Assembly (NCBI GenBank): GCA_021464245.1
Contig: JADCRB010000005.1
Coordinates: 3,137,704 to 3,201,703 of the forward strand
Source of the DNA: Carallia brachiata
Taxonomy: Eukaryota; Streptophyta; Magnoliopsida; Malpighiales; Rhizophoraceae
DNA: 64,000 nt
Reading direction: 5' to 3'
Below the pieces are notes generated by a model that did not search any database, was not told the DNA's origin, and was given only the letters and a program-made list of their open reading frames with translations. The translations under genes were made by a program, and so were the position numbers. Positions 25,688 to 38,165 of the stretch are shown here, one piece after another (position 1 is the stretch's first letter; each line of letters starts with the position of its first letter).

Positions 25688-28066
25688 ATGGGCACCAAAC
25701 ACGGGCAGGTTACTGTTTATACGGTTACACAATCATATCCTTCACCCATACTGTCATGCGTAGAGAAAGCACCGAAAAATGGTCATGTTTCGCTCTTAGC
25801 ATTTGGTGATTCAGATACAAAATCCAGCGATCACCCCGGAGCCTCTAAGGTCCTGCAAGATGTACATATAGTAAGAGCTTATGAACCATGTGCTTCTGTC
25901 TCTCTCTGTGGTTATTGTATTATATTTTCTGTCATAAGATTCAGTATTGTCCTGTTTTGTGTAAATAAGCCTCAAGATTCTACCTTTACTTTCCAGAATT
26001 GAATTATTTTAGAGTCATTCGTGTTTGACTGACATCAATGATCTGGTTCCTGTCTTAGTCAGCGCGGTTGATGGAGGATTTCCTCGAACTTGCTAGGGAA
26101 AACACAAAGAAAAATCTTGAAACCTGTGGGGTCCTTGGTGCTTTCCTTGTAAGATTCTTATGCTTGCCCATTTATTCTAGAACTGATGATTATTTTATTG
26201 TACCAGAGTTGCGTCCGGCATTACGCTTTTGATTATGTTAATTGTTTGATTCCGGATATTTGATGACATTTTTCTAATTTTCCAAAACTAAATTATACTA
26301 CTGTTGATTTTCATAATAACTTATATTGTTGCTTTTGTTCGCCATTCCTATATTCATTTTCTTGTTGCAATGCTCCTATGCAACGGACAGAGTGAACACC
26401 CCATCAATGGTCTTATTAGCTCTTGGCCTCAGGCAGAAGTTTTTATTTTTTTCCTTCATTTGGCTGTGCCACACGTATTCCATTTATATTGTTCACCTGG
26501 ATGTTAAGTTGAAGTTGTCTTGAGATGAAGGCTTATGCAGATGAAACTCACGCTTCTTACTTTATTCCTTCATGCAATCAGGAAAGAGGGACTTACTATG
26601 TAACCACTCTGATAATACCCAAACAAGAATCCACATCCAGCTCCGTAAGTCCCTGCAGTCTTTTCTTTCTGTTGATTTTTTCTTTTTTTTCTTCCTGGGC
26701 TAGCTAAGCTTACCTCTTGTGGATGGCAGTGTGATGCTATAAAAGAGGAAGAATTTTTTGCCATACAGAATGAACATTCCCTATTCCCTGTTGGTTGGAT
26801 TCACGTATGTTTTTCCTTTCTGCGTATTTTGCTTCAACTCTTTGATTTCATGAACTTTTTCTGTCTGCTGTCTTGTTTTCTTTTATGAACTTTTCAAATT
26901 TGTCAACGATGCCTAAAATACTTTAAAAGCTAAAAAATGGTCGATGTATTGTTTTCATTTCAGACTCATCCTTCTCAAAGCTGTTTCATGTCATCAGTAG
27001 ATTTGCCACACACTACTCATATCAGGTAAGTGACCCCTATATGTAGCAATATTCCATTGGATGATAAATTGAAGTTCGTAAAAGCTTGTTACATAATTCA
27101 TAATGATGAGCACCCTTCATAAGTTCGGCAATTTTCTATGGTTGCAACTTGCGAGGGTCATCATTCCATTTTATATTGTTAAACGAATAATGCATACACA
27201 ACAGGTACACATAAACAATGATACAACAAATTGTCAATATTAGTACATAAAAAAAATGAGATAAAATTAATTGATGGGAATTATTGAAAGCAGTTACAAG
27301 TTCGTACTTACGGTAAATCTACGTGAAAGATGAAAAAATCTTGCAATTTCGCTTGAACTTGTTCTCGTTATTCATTTTATTTTCAGGTAATGCTTCCGGA
27401 GGCCTTTGCTATTGTGATGGCTCCAACCGATACCTCAAGGTGTGAACTCTTTGAACAATTCCTAAACAAGGTGTAATTTGAATTCATTGGCGCCTTCTTA
27501 GTCTCAATTAGTTACAAAATTGCTACTTCTTGAACTTCATACCAATCAGAATTACAGAATCCTTACCAGCCTTGATGCGTACCTAAAGCCATTTTGTCCA
27601 CGACTCCCTTTATTTTGTTGGTGTTGTCTCATAATTAACTGTGTATATCTGGTTGACTTGCTTCACAACTTCTCAATCATTCCACTAGAAAATCTCGTCA
27701 CAGATTGAGTGACAATCAGATGAGAACCTGATTATTTGGTGACAATCTGTAGCCTTAATCTGCACCTTCATGTTTAAGGACTTGAGAAGCTGATAGCATC
27801 AATAGCCAGACAATACGTTTGAATCACTCACATATAAGAGAGTAGGTAGCTCTATATTGCTGTGACAGAATTTTTAGCATGCTTAATGCAGAAGCTACGG
27901 TATATTCCGGCTATCTGACCCAGGTGGGATGGATATTCTGAAAGAGTGTCAAGAGGTAGGATTTCATTCTCACAGAGAACCAGCGGATGGGGGCCCTATT
28001 TATGAGTATTGCTGCAATGTATACACAAATTCTAATCTCAGGTTTGAGATTTTCGATTTGCGCTAA
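25688..28066 (+). CDS. AMSH2: AMSH-like JAMM deubiquitinase, short form (AMSH2-like), with one frameshift
   Basis: AMSH proteases are zinc metalloenzymes that cleave ubiquitin chains, typically Lys63-linked, on cargo at the endosomal ESCRT machinery. Seven coding exons fit exactly: 25688-25870, 26059-26148, 26582-26644, 26730-26804, 26964-27025, 27387-27439 and 27892-28066, giving 233 residues if one base is restored. Landmarks in order are DVHISARLMEDFLELA, the catalytic Glu in NLETCGVLG, and the JAMM zinc site HTHPSQSCFMSSVD (HxH, seven residues, SxxD). Then come MLPEAFAIVMAPTD, YGIFRLSDPGGM, DGGPIYEYC and the C-terminal RFEIFDLR. There is no N-terminal MIT domain, so the size matches the short AMSH2 type rather than AMSH1/3. 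Exon 5 is 62 bases where 63 are needed: one base is missing just after the zinc site, and the shifted frame meets TAA at once. The start ATG follows directly on an acceptor-like TTTAG. Confidence 0.88.
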
Positions 28067-29766
28067 AAGTCTCCTATTCCTGTGTGGCTGGCAACTGCAT
28101 TAGGACAACTAATACTCGGCAGCAAATTTTTGGTGAGGGTATTGTGCATTTGTGATGTTCAAACACATTAGCTGATGTTTTGAGTGTTAAATGTAGATAA
28201 TCTCTGGATTGTTATCAATGACCATGCTGTGAAATTTCTTTTTTTTTTTTTTTTGTCTATAAGAAGCCCTATTGTGAAATTTCTTTTTAATACAATTTTT
28301 TGGCGGATTGTTGTGTCGGACACGTATCCGCGTCATAGTATTTTGTTCAAACGAATTGTCCTTTTGTTTATGACAGTCTGGCATGATTTTCGCAGTTTAA
28401 TCCATGTTGGGTCCAGGCCTGATGCAAGGATAACTGGAGAAGGCCAGCTATAATTGGTAAACTAAAAGAAGCTGTCTAAGGTATTTAATAGGAGAAAAGT
28501 TGAACTAAGAAAACGTTTATGACTAAATTTTGACCATCTTTCACGCACATATGAAGTTGGTCAAAACACAAAAATTGTGGCCTTATCTTTCAACTCCAAT
28601 TCGGTTCAAGAATCATCAAATTCTGTTTATGTAGAAAAAGTTATGGCTAAAACATGAAATAGTGCATTGGGTTGAAAAATCTGCTCGAATAAGGTCAATA
28701 TGACTCTCTGATTACTTTTTTTTTTGTATTTATTTGAATTATAAAATATAAAATAATAAATAAAAGAATAATTAGTCGATAAACACAATATTTATATAAA
28801 TAAATATTAAATTAAATATAAAATTGTAGGTAATATTTATGTAAATATTAGACCTATCAATTTACATCAATATTTTTTGAGCGAATCGAAAAAAATTAAA
28901 GGTTCAAGTTTGAAACGGTTGATCAAACTGAAAAAATTATAAGTTTAAGGTTTAACTGGGAATAGAAGTTGTTTGATGACAGGGAATTTAAGCAATAATG
29001 TTGGCAAGTAGTGATCCGGCTGCTCTCTTCTTCTGAAAACCGAAGCATATTTTGTCAAATCCTATCTAGGCAATCTTGTTTTGGATTTATCATGTATGAA
29101 ATCTTTTTCTCTGAAAACTGGAAGAGTCTGCGTTGTCATCAAACGCCAAGCAGTCCATGAAAGATTCAAATGGATCAGAGATAAACTGGAACACTGAATA
29201 TTCCATCGAACAATAAATATTCCATTATATTGTGATTTCTATGTAATTTTACGTACATGGGATTCTAGAGTCGGTCTGTTACTCGCTTTCATCGCCCTCG
29301 AACAAGAATTTGGAGTTATCAAAGGGCTTGCTTGACAAGAGTTTCGACTTAAAGTTCCAAGCATGAATTGATAAATGGCTTAAACTTGACTCGTTCTAGA
29401 CAGAGACTCTGATCGCACGCACTTCTTTTATTATAAAGAATCATTTCACACAAAATAAACTTCAACTTAAATCGTTGAGTTGAATAAAAAAAATGATTGA
29501 ACTTACATGGGCACTTTTATGATCTCTATTGATTTGAGAGACTAAAAAATATACAATTAACAATTATAATAGTATAATATATAGATCGTATCTGAGACGA
29601 GTTACACCATATTTAGCTATTTTTCAAGAGAAAAAGAAAAGGAAAGGAAAATTTCAAAATTTTCTATCTTTTTTTTTCTATTCATTTTCTATCAATCCAG
29701 ATAATTACCTTTTTCTTTTTCTCTCACAAATTACTATTCATTTTCTTTTTCACAACTTTTTAATTA
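28067..29766. other. Region downstream of the AMSH-like gene, no gene
   Basis: The first few hundred bases are expected to hold the 3' untranslated region. Beyond it lies AT-rich sequence with no supported coding frame. The part just left of 29767 is T/C-rich, like the body of a Tourist-type MITE. Confidence 0.45.
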
Positions 29767-29980
29767 GGGCCCCATTACATCTCCAGAATCGGGCATCTGC
29801 CCGAATATTTTTTTGTGCAACAAGACAGTGATTTTGTGCAACAAGACTGCTATTTTGTGCAACAAAAAAAATACAGAAAAATAAAGATTTTTTTTGTTGC
29901 ATAAAATATCAGTCTGGTTGCACAAAATCACTGTCTTGTTGCACAAAAAAAATTCGGGCAAATGCCCGATTCTGGCAGCC
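29767..29980. repeat. Near-perfect long hairpin with nested palindromes
   Basis: The left arm (about 29774-29872) and right arm (about 29886-29980) are inverted copies of about 95 bases, separated by only about 14. Each arm starts with its own palindrome (CGGGCATCTGCCCG left, CGGGCAAATGCCCG right) and carries three phased copies of TTTTGTGCAACAAGAC-like sequence. It looks like a young foldback MITE. A transcript would fold into a single strong stem, a possible source of small RNAs. Confidence 0.85.
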
Positions 29981-30137
29981 TAATTTTTTCCTTTTAATTA
30001 TTACTTTTTATCAATCATAATATCATTATTACTGTATTATTTTTTATTTATTTTCTTTTTCATTCACTTTTTATTCAATTTCTCACTATTCAATCACACC
30101 CTTAGGATCAATCCTCATTATTCCAAGGAGCTACTTA

Positions 30138-30454
30138 ATGGTTGTTTGGGAGGACAGATTTTATGTGCAGGGAATGCAATTGTGGTGGATTAAAAACAAT
30201 AGACTGTCTGGGAAGTGGGAAAGGAGGGAAATAAAAGGGGTGAGGCAAGGATATTTTTCCTGAGCCACCTAAAACTAAAAATTGTGGTGAATGAGGGTGC
30301 TAGCGCCCTTTTCTTAATTTCTTTTAATATTAATTTATTTTTTCTTATTCTTATTTTTAAATTTTTATTTTTAGAGATATAATTAGTATTATAATACATA
30401 TTATTTCTTTTCTAAAAAGATTCGTCTCCTCTTTTTTTTTTTCCAAACATAGCA
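30138..30454. mobile_element. Tourist-like MITE
   Basis: The ends are ATGGTTGTTTGGG and, inverted, TGCTATGTTTGGA, with TTA on both sides (30135-30137 and 30455-30457). The 317-bp body has no coding capacity. The TIR core GTTTGG and the TTA target place it with the elements at 15.7 and 22.5 kb. Confidence 0.65.
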
Positions 30455-30457
30455 TTA

Positions 30458-32737
30458 GTATCATGTTTGGAATGGCTGCCATTAATCAGATTTTATTATA
30501 TGGTTAGAGAAATATCTGTAATATAATAAATTAAATATTTTCTACAACTACATCTTACAAAAAAAAAAATTATTATTTTTTTCATTACACATTTTATAAA
30601 TGATGTTGGATAAATAATAATAATTATTACATTACAAATTCTCACTCGATAATTTATCTTCTGACCATATACTTTTTAACCCCATTAATTTTATCTCTGC
30701 GAGACAACAGCCTTGAATGGATCTTTTATCTTGAAGATAAAGCGGGCAAAAATTGTTCTTGGTTTGGCAGACCAAAATTTTGCTTAGTCCCTGTCACCGA
30801 CAGAGTAGGAGGTGAATGCTGGTACCCGCAAATTTATTGTTCTTGTCTTCTTGATCATCAACCTTCCATCAATCTCCAAAAAAAAAAAAAAAAAAAAAGA
30901 TCATCAACCTCCCATAGCTTTCCTCAAAATAAACATCCTTTTCAGCTTTTATATTACACCCACAGTTGGCGGCCGCCGCCGATTCCAGCCTCAATTATGG
31001 AGTTAATTCAGTTGAAAGAAAAACCACCACTGAAAAGTAATCAAAATGTTTAAGGTACTGAGAAATGAAAGACTAACCCCTTGTTTGGTTAAGAGGAATG
31101 AGGGTGAATTACATGCAAACAGATGAAATAGGGGGGTGGAAAGGAGTGTTGCTTCATGTTTCGGAAGCAAGATGGGTAAAAAAAAAGAATACTTTATTTA
31201 TTTTTAAATAAAACATTTCTAATTTTTTTATATTACACTTTCTCAAATATTAAAAAAATAAAATATGTTTCTCTCCTCTTATTAAAAAGAATAAAATACG
31301 TTCATCTCCTTCAATATTCATTCTTTTTATTTTCAGTGCTCTTATATTTCTCTTTCTCTCACTTTTTTTTTTTTTGGCCAAATAAAGGGTAAAAGTTTAT
31401 AACCCAATTTGACCTACTCCATCCTTATTTTAAAAAAAAATTTAAAAATATATTTTAAAAAAAATCTAAATTTAGGATAACGCTTTGATAATATTCAGTA
31501 CATTTAAATAATATGGAATATATTTGAGATTTATTTTTTTTTTTACAAAAAAAGAGTAAAAATAAAGTAAGGTCGTGAAAGCTAGAACTGAAAATAATCT
31601 CCTCTTGTATTATGAATAACGAGGCCGATTATCTTAAGTTGGTACATTTGGACCTAGTTTTGAAAATTATGGTTTAAATATGTAATCATTTTACGCTCAT
31701 TAACACTTTGTTTTGGGAAAAAAAGAGAAAAATAGAAATGTGAGAAGAAGAAAAGTACGAAGAATAAATTTTGAAAAGAAATAACATATTTCATTATTCT
31801 TATATTTGAGAGAATATAATGTGGGAAAAAAAAAGTAGAAATATTTTATTTGGGCGTCCATGAAAAGTTAAGATAAAAAAAAATAATATAAATTTAATAC
31901 CAATTTTGTCCTCCAAAAATAATAATAAGAAAATAAAGATAAAAATGTAATTGTGCATTAAAAAAAAAAAAAGAAAGGCGAGCTGCTGTCCCCAATTTTA
32001 CCTAAGTACTCCACAACTTTGGAAGGAACCAATTTGGTGGGTTCAAGTGGGCCTCATCAAATTTTTTTCTATTTCCCCAATCTTCCAAACACCACACTTC
32101 ACCCTAATTTCTTTTCATTATTCCCTCGGGGAGGAATTCTCTCCCCTTTCTCCTCTGTTAAACAAGGGCTAAGTCATTTTTTTCGTATTGCACATAAATT
32201 TCATTCGAGAACAGAAGTTATTTAAAAATTGGTACCCAAAAATAAAAAAAAATTGGTCTTAGCCCTACTATACAATCACTATACATATATGGAATTTTAC
32301 CAAATATCATTAATAGTACATGTTTAAGGAGTAGAAGGCATTTGTTGCTGAACTAAAAATCTTACATTCAAATTTTCGTCAAGACATTCAACTAAACTAA
32401 ATCTATCGTTACAAAAGTTGCTTCTCTTGTATCAAAAAATTTACATTTCCAGGCATTTCTATCATAAAATCATCAAAAACCCAAGCCCACTCACAAGATC
32501 GTTAAATTAAATTCCCCATGGCCCTCCCCTTCTTCAAACCCAATTAACTTTGCATAATGACAAGGGGTTACAAGGTTAATAAAGAATTATTAAATAATAT
32601 TTACAAAATCTAATTCACCAAAGCTACAGAGAGCTAACAGTGCTCCACCTTTAGTTGTGAAATGATCAACATGTCTGAGATTTGTTTTTTTATTTTTTTT
32701 TATACAAAAAAAGAAAAAAAAAGGTAGAATTTTTTAA
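30458..32737. other. Intergenic DNA and region downstream of the DUF1645 gene
   Basis: No gene is supported. CTTGTTTGGTTAAGAGG at about 31080 looks like one end of a further Tourist-like element whose partner end I cannot place. There are several long A and T runs. The part near 32737 should hold the 3' untranslated region of the DUF1645 gene. Confidence 0.4.
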
Positions 32738-33580
32738 TTAGAAGGGATGGACATTCCTGCTGAGGCCGCTAACGTTAGTGAAAACTCCGACGATGTCCTG
32801 CCGGTACGGCAGATAAGATTTCCGTTTGTCTTCCTCCCTCATCTTCCTGTTGGCCACGTAGTGTTGCTCGTGCGCCGACGCGGCCGTCCCCACAGTTGCG
32901 CCATCATTCCTCACCGTCTTCGCCGCCGTCTTCTTCTTCTTCTTTTCCTCCTCCTTCTCCACTGCCGCTTTCGCGTTTTTCTCCGCAGCCGCCGTCGTTT
33001 TTTTCGCGGTGTAATGTTTAGGATTTTTCAAGAAAACAAACGCGTCCTTGCCGTCGCTGTTGCTCCTCGGAACGAGCGCCCGGAACTTCCACAGCTTCGA
33101 GAACCCAGTGGAATTGCTCTTCTTGCAGACCTCCGGCGAGGCCTCCCCCGTCCAGACGCAGAAGGGCCCCTCCGGCTCGTCTGACTCGCTGCCGCGATAG
33201 TGGCCTTCCTCAACGAAGACCTTCCTGAAAGGAGGCCTGAGAGCATCGGAGCTTTCGGCTTTGGAGTCTTCGCCATCGGAAAAGAGGAGCTGCCGGCCAA
33301 ACAAAGGAAACACCGGCCTGATTTCGCCGTTCTGGAAGATAGCATTAGGGGAAACCGGCGATCCGCCGTCGGTATTCAAGCAAACGAAACTGAACTCCTC
33401 CTCCTCCTCCTCCTCCTCCGCCGCGGCCTCCTCCCCTTCTTCTTTTTCTTCATCATCTTTGTTCTCGAAGGTGATCGCTTTCATTTTAACACCGAAATCT
33501 TCGGTCAATTTACCTTCGGTTTCAGCAAAGTTGCTGTCGGAATCTGAACTGAAACTCCTCCTCGTATCTACACTACTCAT
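32738..33580 (-). CDS. DUF1645 family protein
   Basis: This is a single-exon gene of 280 residues. I take the ATG at 33580 (MSSVDTRRSFSSDSDSNF); the frame is open further upstream but without another ATG. Family hallmarks are all present: an acidic stretch rich in Glu, the block FSFVCLNTDGGSPVSP, then IFQNGEIRPVFPLFGRQLLF, a GPFCVWT-type motif, and FSKLWKFRALVPRSNSDGKD leading into AFVFL. A Lys/Ala/Glu low-complexity segment follows and the end is basic. Members are plant-specific, often stress-induced, and of unknown biochemical function (one rice member affects grain size and stress response). The frame is intact. Confidence 0.92.
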   Translation of the reverse strand: MSSVDTRRSFSSDSDSNFAETEGKLTEDFGVKMKAITFENKDDEEKEEGEEAAAEEEEEEEEFSFVCLNTDGGSPVSPNAIFQNGEIRPVFPLFGRQLLFSDGEDSKAESSDALRPPFRKVFVEEGHYRGSESDEPEGPFCVWTGEASPEVCKKSNSTGFSKLWKFRALVPRSNSDGKDAFVFLKNPKHYTAKKTTAAAEKNAKAAVEKEEEKKKKKTAAKTVRNDGATVGTAASAHEQHYVANRKMREEDKRKSYLPYRQDIVGVFTNVSGLSRNVHPF

Positions 33581-35030
33581 TTTCGCATTCCTCCTCGGCA
33601 AAACAAAGAACACCCACAAATTTCAGTTCCTCTTTGGTTTTGTTTTTTTTTTTTTTTGGGTCTTCTCCGATTCGGATACGTTGAGGTCTTGCAACAGAGA
33701 TGAGAGAGGCCTTTTGCTTTCTCTGTCTCTTTCTAAATACGCGGTTGGTTTTTTTGGGGTATCAGCTTCACGTAATTGGCCAGTTTTTATGGGACGGAGG
33801 GACCAGAGGAGGAGAGATGTACGAAGTTTCAGATTTAACGCTGATTGGTTTTTGATTGATTATTAGCACTTATAATACGGAACCGCAGTAATAATAATAG
33901 ATGCACATAAAATTAGATAAGTAATACCGTTTGAGGTAGTAGGTCAGTAATTAATAAAAATATTTATATGATGTAAATTTTGAGTTCTATCTTTTGTGCT
34001 TACACTTCCTTTTACTTGATTCATATAAATAATGATATGTAGTATTGAGAACAGACCCATTTACCTAAATTTTAAATGAGAAGTTATACTCAATTTTATT
34101 AGCGTTCAAAAAGTGAATAGTCCCTTTTAGAATTATTGAATTAGATTTTAATAAATAAAAGTTACCCTAACTTTATTCTAATAATTTAATATCTGAGACG
34201 GTTAATAATATTTTTTTTATAAAAAAATAGATAATTAATAATTTATGTCACAAAATCTACATAATTAAACATTTTTATCAATCAATCTTTTTAATGTGGT
34301 CAAATCAAAAAGAAAAAACTCAAGTTATACATTTAAGATATTTATGATATAATTTTCGTGTTATTAATCATTATACAAAATAAATATTATAATTGATCTA
34401 TTATTTATTTAAAAACTTGTTAATGCTAATCAAGAATTAAAATATATGAGTCAACTATAACAAATAATTTAAATATTTGCGTAAAATATCTAATCTAAAT
34501 TTTCGTAGTTAGGTAACATATTTATTAAGAGATTTTACTTGCACTTTCAGATCACAATGTTTTTTTTGTTGGTCGTTACATTTTTTGTTTTTTCGCGGCT
34601 GTTAGAATATTTCGTTATTTGTCTGGTTGGTGAACTCCCACTCGGCTAGAAGATTTAGCTAGTTTTACACTAGTCTCCATTACATTATCTTAACGTTCAA
34701 TGCACATTTGTATTTTCAACCATTTCATGTTTTTGATGCGAGTGGATATCATATTGACTCATATCATTTATAATTTCAATTTAAAGATATTTCAAATGTA
34801 AATTTCTATTATATTACGACATATTTTAGACGCAGATTCACATTATTACAAAAGGTACGTATTAGAAAGTTTATATTAAGTTTTTTCCGGGTACATACAA
34901 ACACAGGTCACAGGAATGGAGGGGGAAATGGAAAGGCGCGTAAAGCTCGCCGATTTGAAAACCGGGGGTTCCGCGGGGGGTAATTTTAGAATGGGCTAAA
35001 AGTGACTCAAAGACGCGTTACCTCTTTTGT
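33581..35030. other. Promoter side of the DUF1645 gene and intergenic DNA
   Basis: The first few hundred bases should include the leader and promoter of the DUF1645 gene. The rest is AT-rich apart from a GC-richer patch at about 34910-35030 (GGGGGTTCCGCGGGGGG), which precedes the tandem array. No coding frame is supported. Confidence 0.4.
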
Positions 35031-35996
35031 AAACGGTGACCACTTTCGGCTAATTTGGTCACATGTTCATACGCCCGTTCCCAATTGGACCAAGCCAAAA
35101 ATTCCGAAGATTTTCACATACTAGAACATAACAGTTTCGCAGATTTGGTATAATTTAAGTAGTTAAGAGTAATGATTGTTTTTAAAGTTTGAACTTTAAA
35201 TTTTACTTGGATAATTTTTCTTTTGCTATCGTTGCTCTAATAATTTTAATAGAAAAAAAAAAGAATATTTGTAAACGCTGACCACTTTTGGCTAATTTGG
35301 TCACATGTTCATACGCCCATTTCCAATTGGACCAGGCCAAAAATTCCAAAGATTTTCACATACTGGACCATACAGTTTGGCTGATTGGATATAAATCAAT
35401 TGGCTGGGGGTAATAAAAGTTCAAACCTCAAATTTTACTCATATAATTTCTCTCTGTTTATCATTTCTCTAGCAATTCTAATAATAATAATAATAAAGAA
35501 TATTTGTAAACGGGACCACTTTTGGCTAATTTGGTCACATGTTCATGCGCCCGTTCCCATTTGGACCAAGCCAAAAATTCGAAAGGTTTTCACATACTAG
35601 AACATAATAGTTTTACAGATTAAATATAACTTAAGTAATTGGGGGTAATGACTGTTCTTAGAATTCGAATATCAGATCTCACTTATATAATTTCTCTCTC
35701 TCCCTATTGTTGCTCTAACAATTCTAATGGATAAAAAAAAAAAAAGAAAAAAGAATATTTGCAAACGGTGACCACTTCTGGCTAATTTGGTCACATGTTC
35801 ATACGCCCATTCCCAATTGGACCAAGCCAAAATTTCCCAAGATTTTCACATACTACAAGATAACAGTTTCGCGGACCGGGTATAGCCCAGGTGGTTGGAG
35901 TAATAATTGCTCTTTAAGTTCGAATTTTAGAATTTACTCATAATTTTTTTTTATTGTTGTTCTATTAGTTTTAATAGTAAAAAAAAAAAAAAGAAT
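35031..35996 (+). repeat. Four-unit tandem array with tRNA-like SINE segment
   Basis: Units begin at about 35031, 35273, 35508 and 35763, each starting AAACGGTGACCAC or a variant, so the period is about 235-255 bases. Each has a first part containing GGCTAATTTGGTCACATG and GGACCAAGCCAAAAATT. A second part looks tRNA-derived and is clearest in the last unit: A-box-like TATAGCCCAGGTGGTTGGAG and B-box-like AAGTTCGAATTTTAG, then a pyrimidine-rich stretch and an A-rich end with AAGAATATT. It appears to be a SINE insert plus flanking DNA that was amplified in tandem. Confidence 0.85.
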
Positions 35997-38156
35997 ATTA
36001 CAGTTCCAGGCGGAGTACTGTACTAATTATTCATCTTTTCTCTTATATTGTTAAAGTATAAAATAGATTATGCGAGGAAATAGAAAAGACAGAGAAGGAA
36101 AAAAAAAATACTACAAGAATATACGTGGTGATTCGGTTATTAAGACTCACGTCTACAGTTCAAAAAACTTAAAAGTGTTTCTCATCATCTTCTCACATAA
36201 TTACTTCTTAATCCTTTTGTATTTTTAAATCGCAAATATAAGTGTTAGCAACCGAACCACATATGTTTTTATATTTTCTTTAGTCTTGTCTTTCTTATCT
36301 ATTTGCTCACATAGTTTCTTTTATATTTTAATATAGATTATTTTTCTATGGTCTTGTACATCATTGTTTACACCTATGCCTTGTGGAAGACAGAAGTTGA
36401 AGAAAGTGGTAGAGTATAAATTCCCAAATAATAAACTCTATCTTACTGTCAGAGTCTTGGTCATAATTAATTAATAAAAAAAAATCCTAAATAGGTAAAA
36501 AATATGGTCCGGCTAGGTTTATAAAGTCTATAGGGTAATTCAAATGGTTGAAACCTTTTGCGAGGTCCCAAGCAGATTATGTCAATTTATCTTAGTTTGA
36601 TACCCACTTAATTAAGGGAAAAAATTAGTTGTTGAAGGATTTTGATTCAAATACCTGTTCCGAATGTAATAAATTATTAATTTTAAATAATAATATTTAT
36701 ATTTTATATAAAAATAATTTAAATACTTAATTTTTTATTATGTAAAATATAAATATTATTACTTAAAATTAATAATTTATTACATTTGAAACAATTTTCC
36801 TGACAAAAACCTTCTGATTCTAAAACGATACTCTTTAATTAAATTTGAATGTTGGTTTGAAATGCCGAATCGAGTCACTTTCCGGATGTGGGTGCAGGGA
36901 AGAATTTCTTCTAAGAAATAGCCACATAAGCACTTTTTAATGATTTTTTTTCTCCATTACATGTTTTGGAAAAATTTTTAGAAAAAATATCTATAATATA
37001 ATTATATAAATTTATTCTATAATCACATTAATTATAAGTGTAATAAAAACAATTATTTTTTGTTTCATAATAAATTTATATAATTATAAAAAAAATTTAA
37101 CTCGTTATATTAAGAAAATTTTTTCAAACAATTTTTTCTCCTCATAGATATACATTTTTTCCTTTTTCTTTTAATGGTAACTCTGACATTGTCTTCATGG
37201 AAACCACAGCCGTCGTGTGTGGAATCAGGTGACTGCAACAATAAGAACATTGACTGGGGTTCTTTTTTTTGTCAGTGAGGTTCAACAATAGATCACACAT
37301 TATTTTTACCCAAAAAAAAAAAAACAGAGATTACATAATATATTTTAACATTATCAAATTATCAAATTTTTGATGAATTACTTAGACAAAAGAATACGAC
37401 CCTCAAAGGTTGCAATAGTATTATGGTTTAACGATAATATGTCAAATGTATCGACTGTGAGATCTTAAATTTGAATACAGTCGCAGCACATCTTAAGTTT
37501 AAACGTACACAAGACCCCACTAAATCTCGAATGATCCAGGTCTGGATTAAGTTGGAGAGGTTTGCGACTGGATTAAGTTGGAGAGGTTTGCTCCCTAGTG
37601 GACTCAAAGAGGTCCTTTATTTGTGTAAACTCAATCTAGTTTGCTATTTTCTATTCCACTGAAGCCATTCTTTCAAGTTGAATCAAGTGGAACACCTACA
37701 AAAAGGCAACAATATACAAGAATTTGAAAGCCTTTGACAACGACTCAATGTGACTTCAATTGTCAAATGCAACACTTCTCTTTGATTGTTGACTGAGACA
37801 ATTGCTGGGAGAGGAACAAAGAAAAAGTTACTCTATCTGCTTGGCCTTCCTATTTCTAGCTCAAAATTAAAATGATAGAAAAGCCTATACAACTCTGCTG
37901 CCAACCGTATTCTCATTACTTACACATACCGTATTTCTTTTTGTAACAGTTGCTGTTGCTACCTCAGCTCCTGCTGCTACCACCCGTACCAGAAATCCTT
38001 ATTGCCTGAAGCTGAGGAAAAGAAGAAGCATGTTTGATTCAATCTCATGATTGTTTACAGGATTATTTGCCATGACAAAAGGGATAAAGAACAAAACTGG
38101 GAGACTATTTAACGTCAAAGGGGCGTGTGCATGGCGAAATCAAAATAGACTAAGGT
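35997..38156. other. Intergenic DNA without a supported gene
   Basis: AT-rich sequence with an imperfect inverted pair near 36660-36790 (TAATAAATTATTAATTTTAA and its mirror), probably a small foldback element. A short tandem duplication of GACTGGATTAAGTTGGAGAG type lies at about 37540-37590. No gene is recognised. Confidence 0.4.
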
Positions 38157-38165
38157 GCCTGAAGT

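Noticed and set aside
29764..29961. 65-codon minus-strand frame with repeated LCNK/LLHKI units
   Set aside because: The periodicity is explained by the DNA hairpin and its phased repeats, not by coding.
33200..33866. Plus-strand open frames opposite the DUF1645 gene
   Set aside because: Antisense to a clear DUF1645 coding frame, with Ser runs that mirror its Glu codons.
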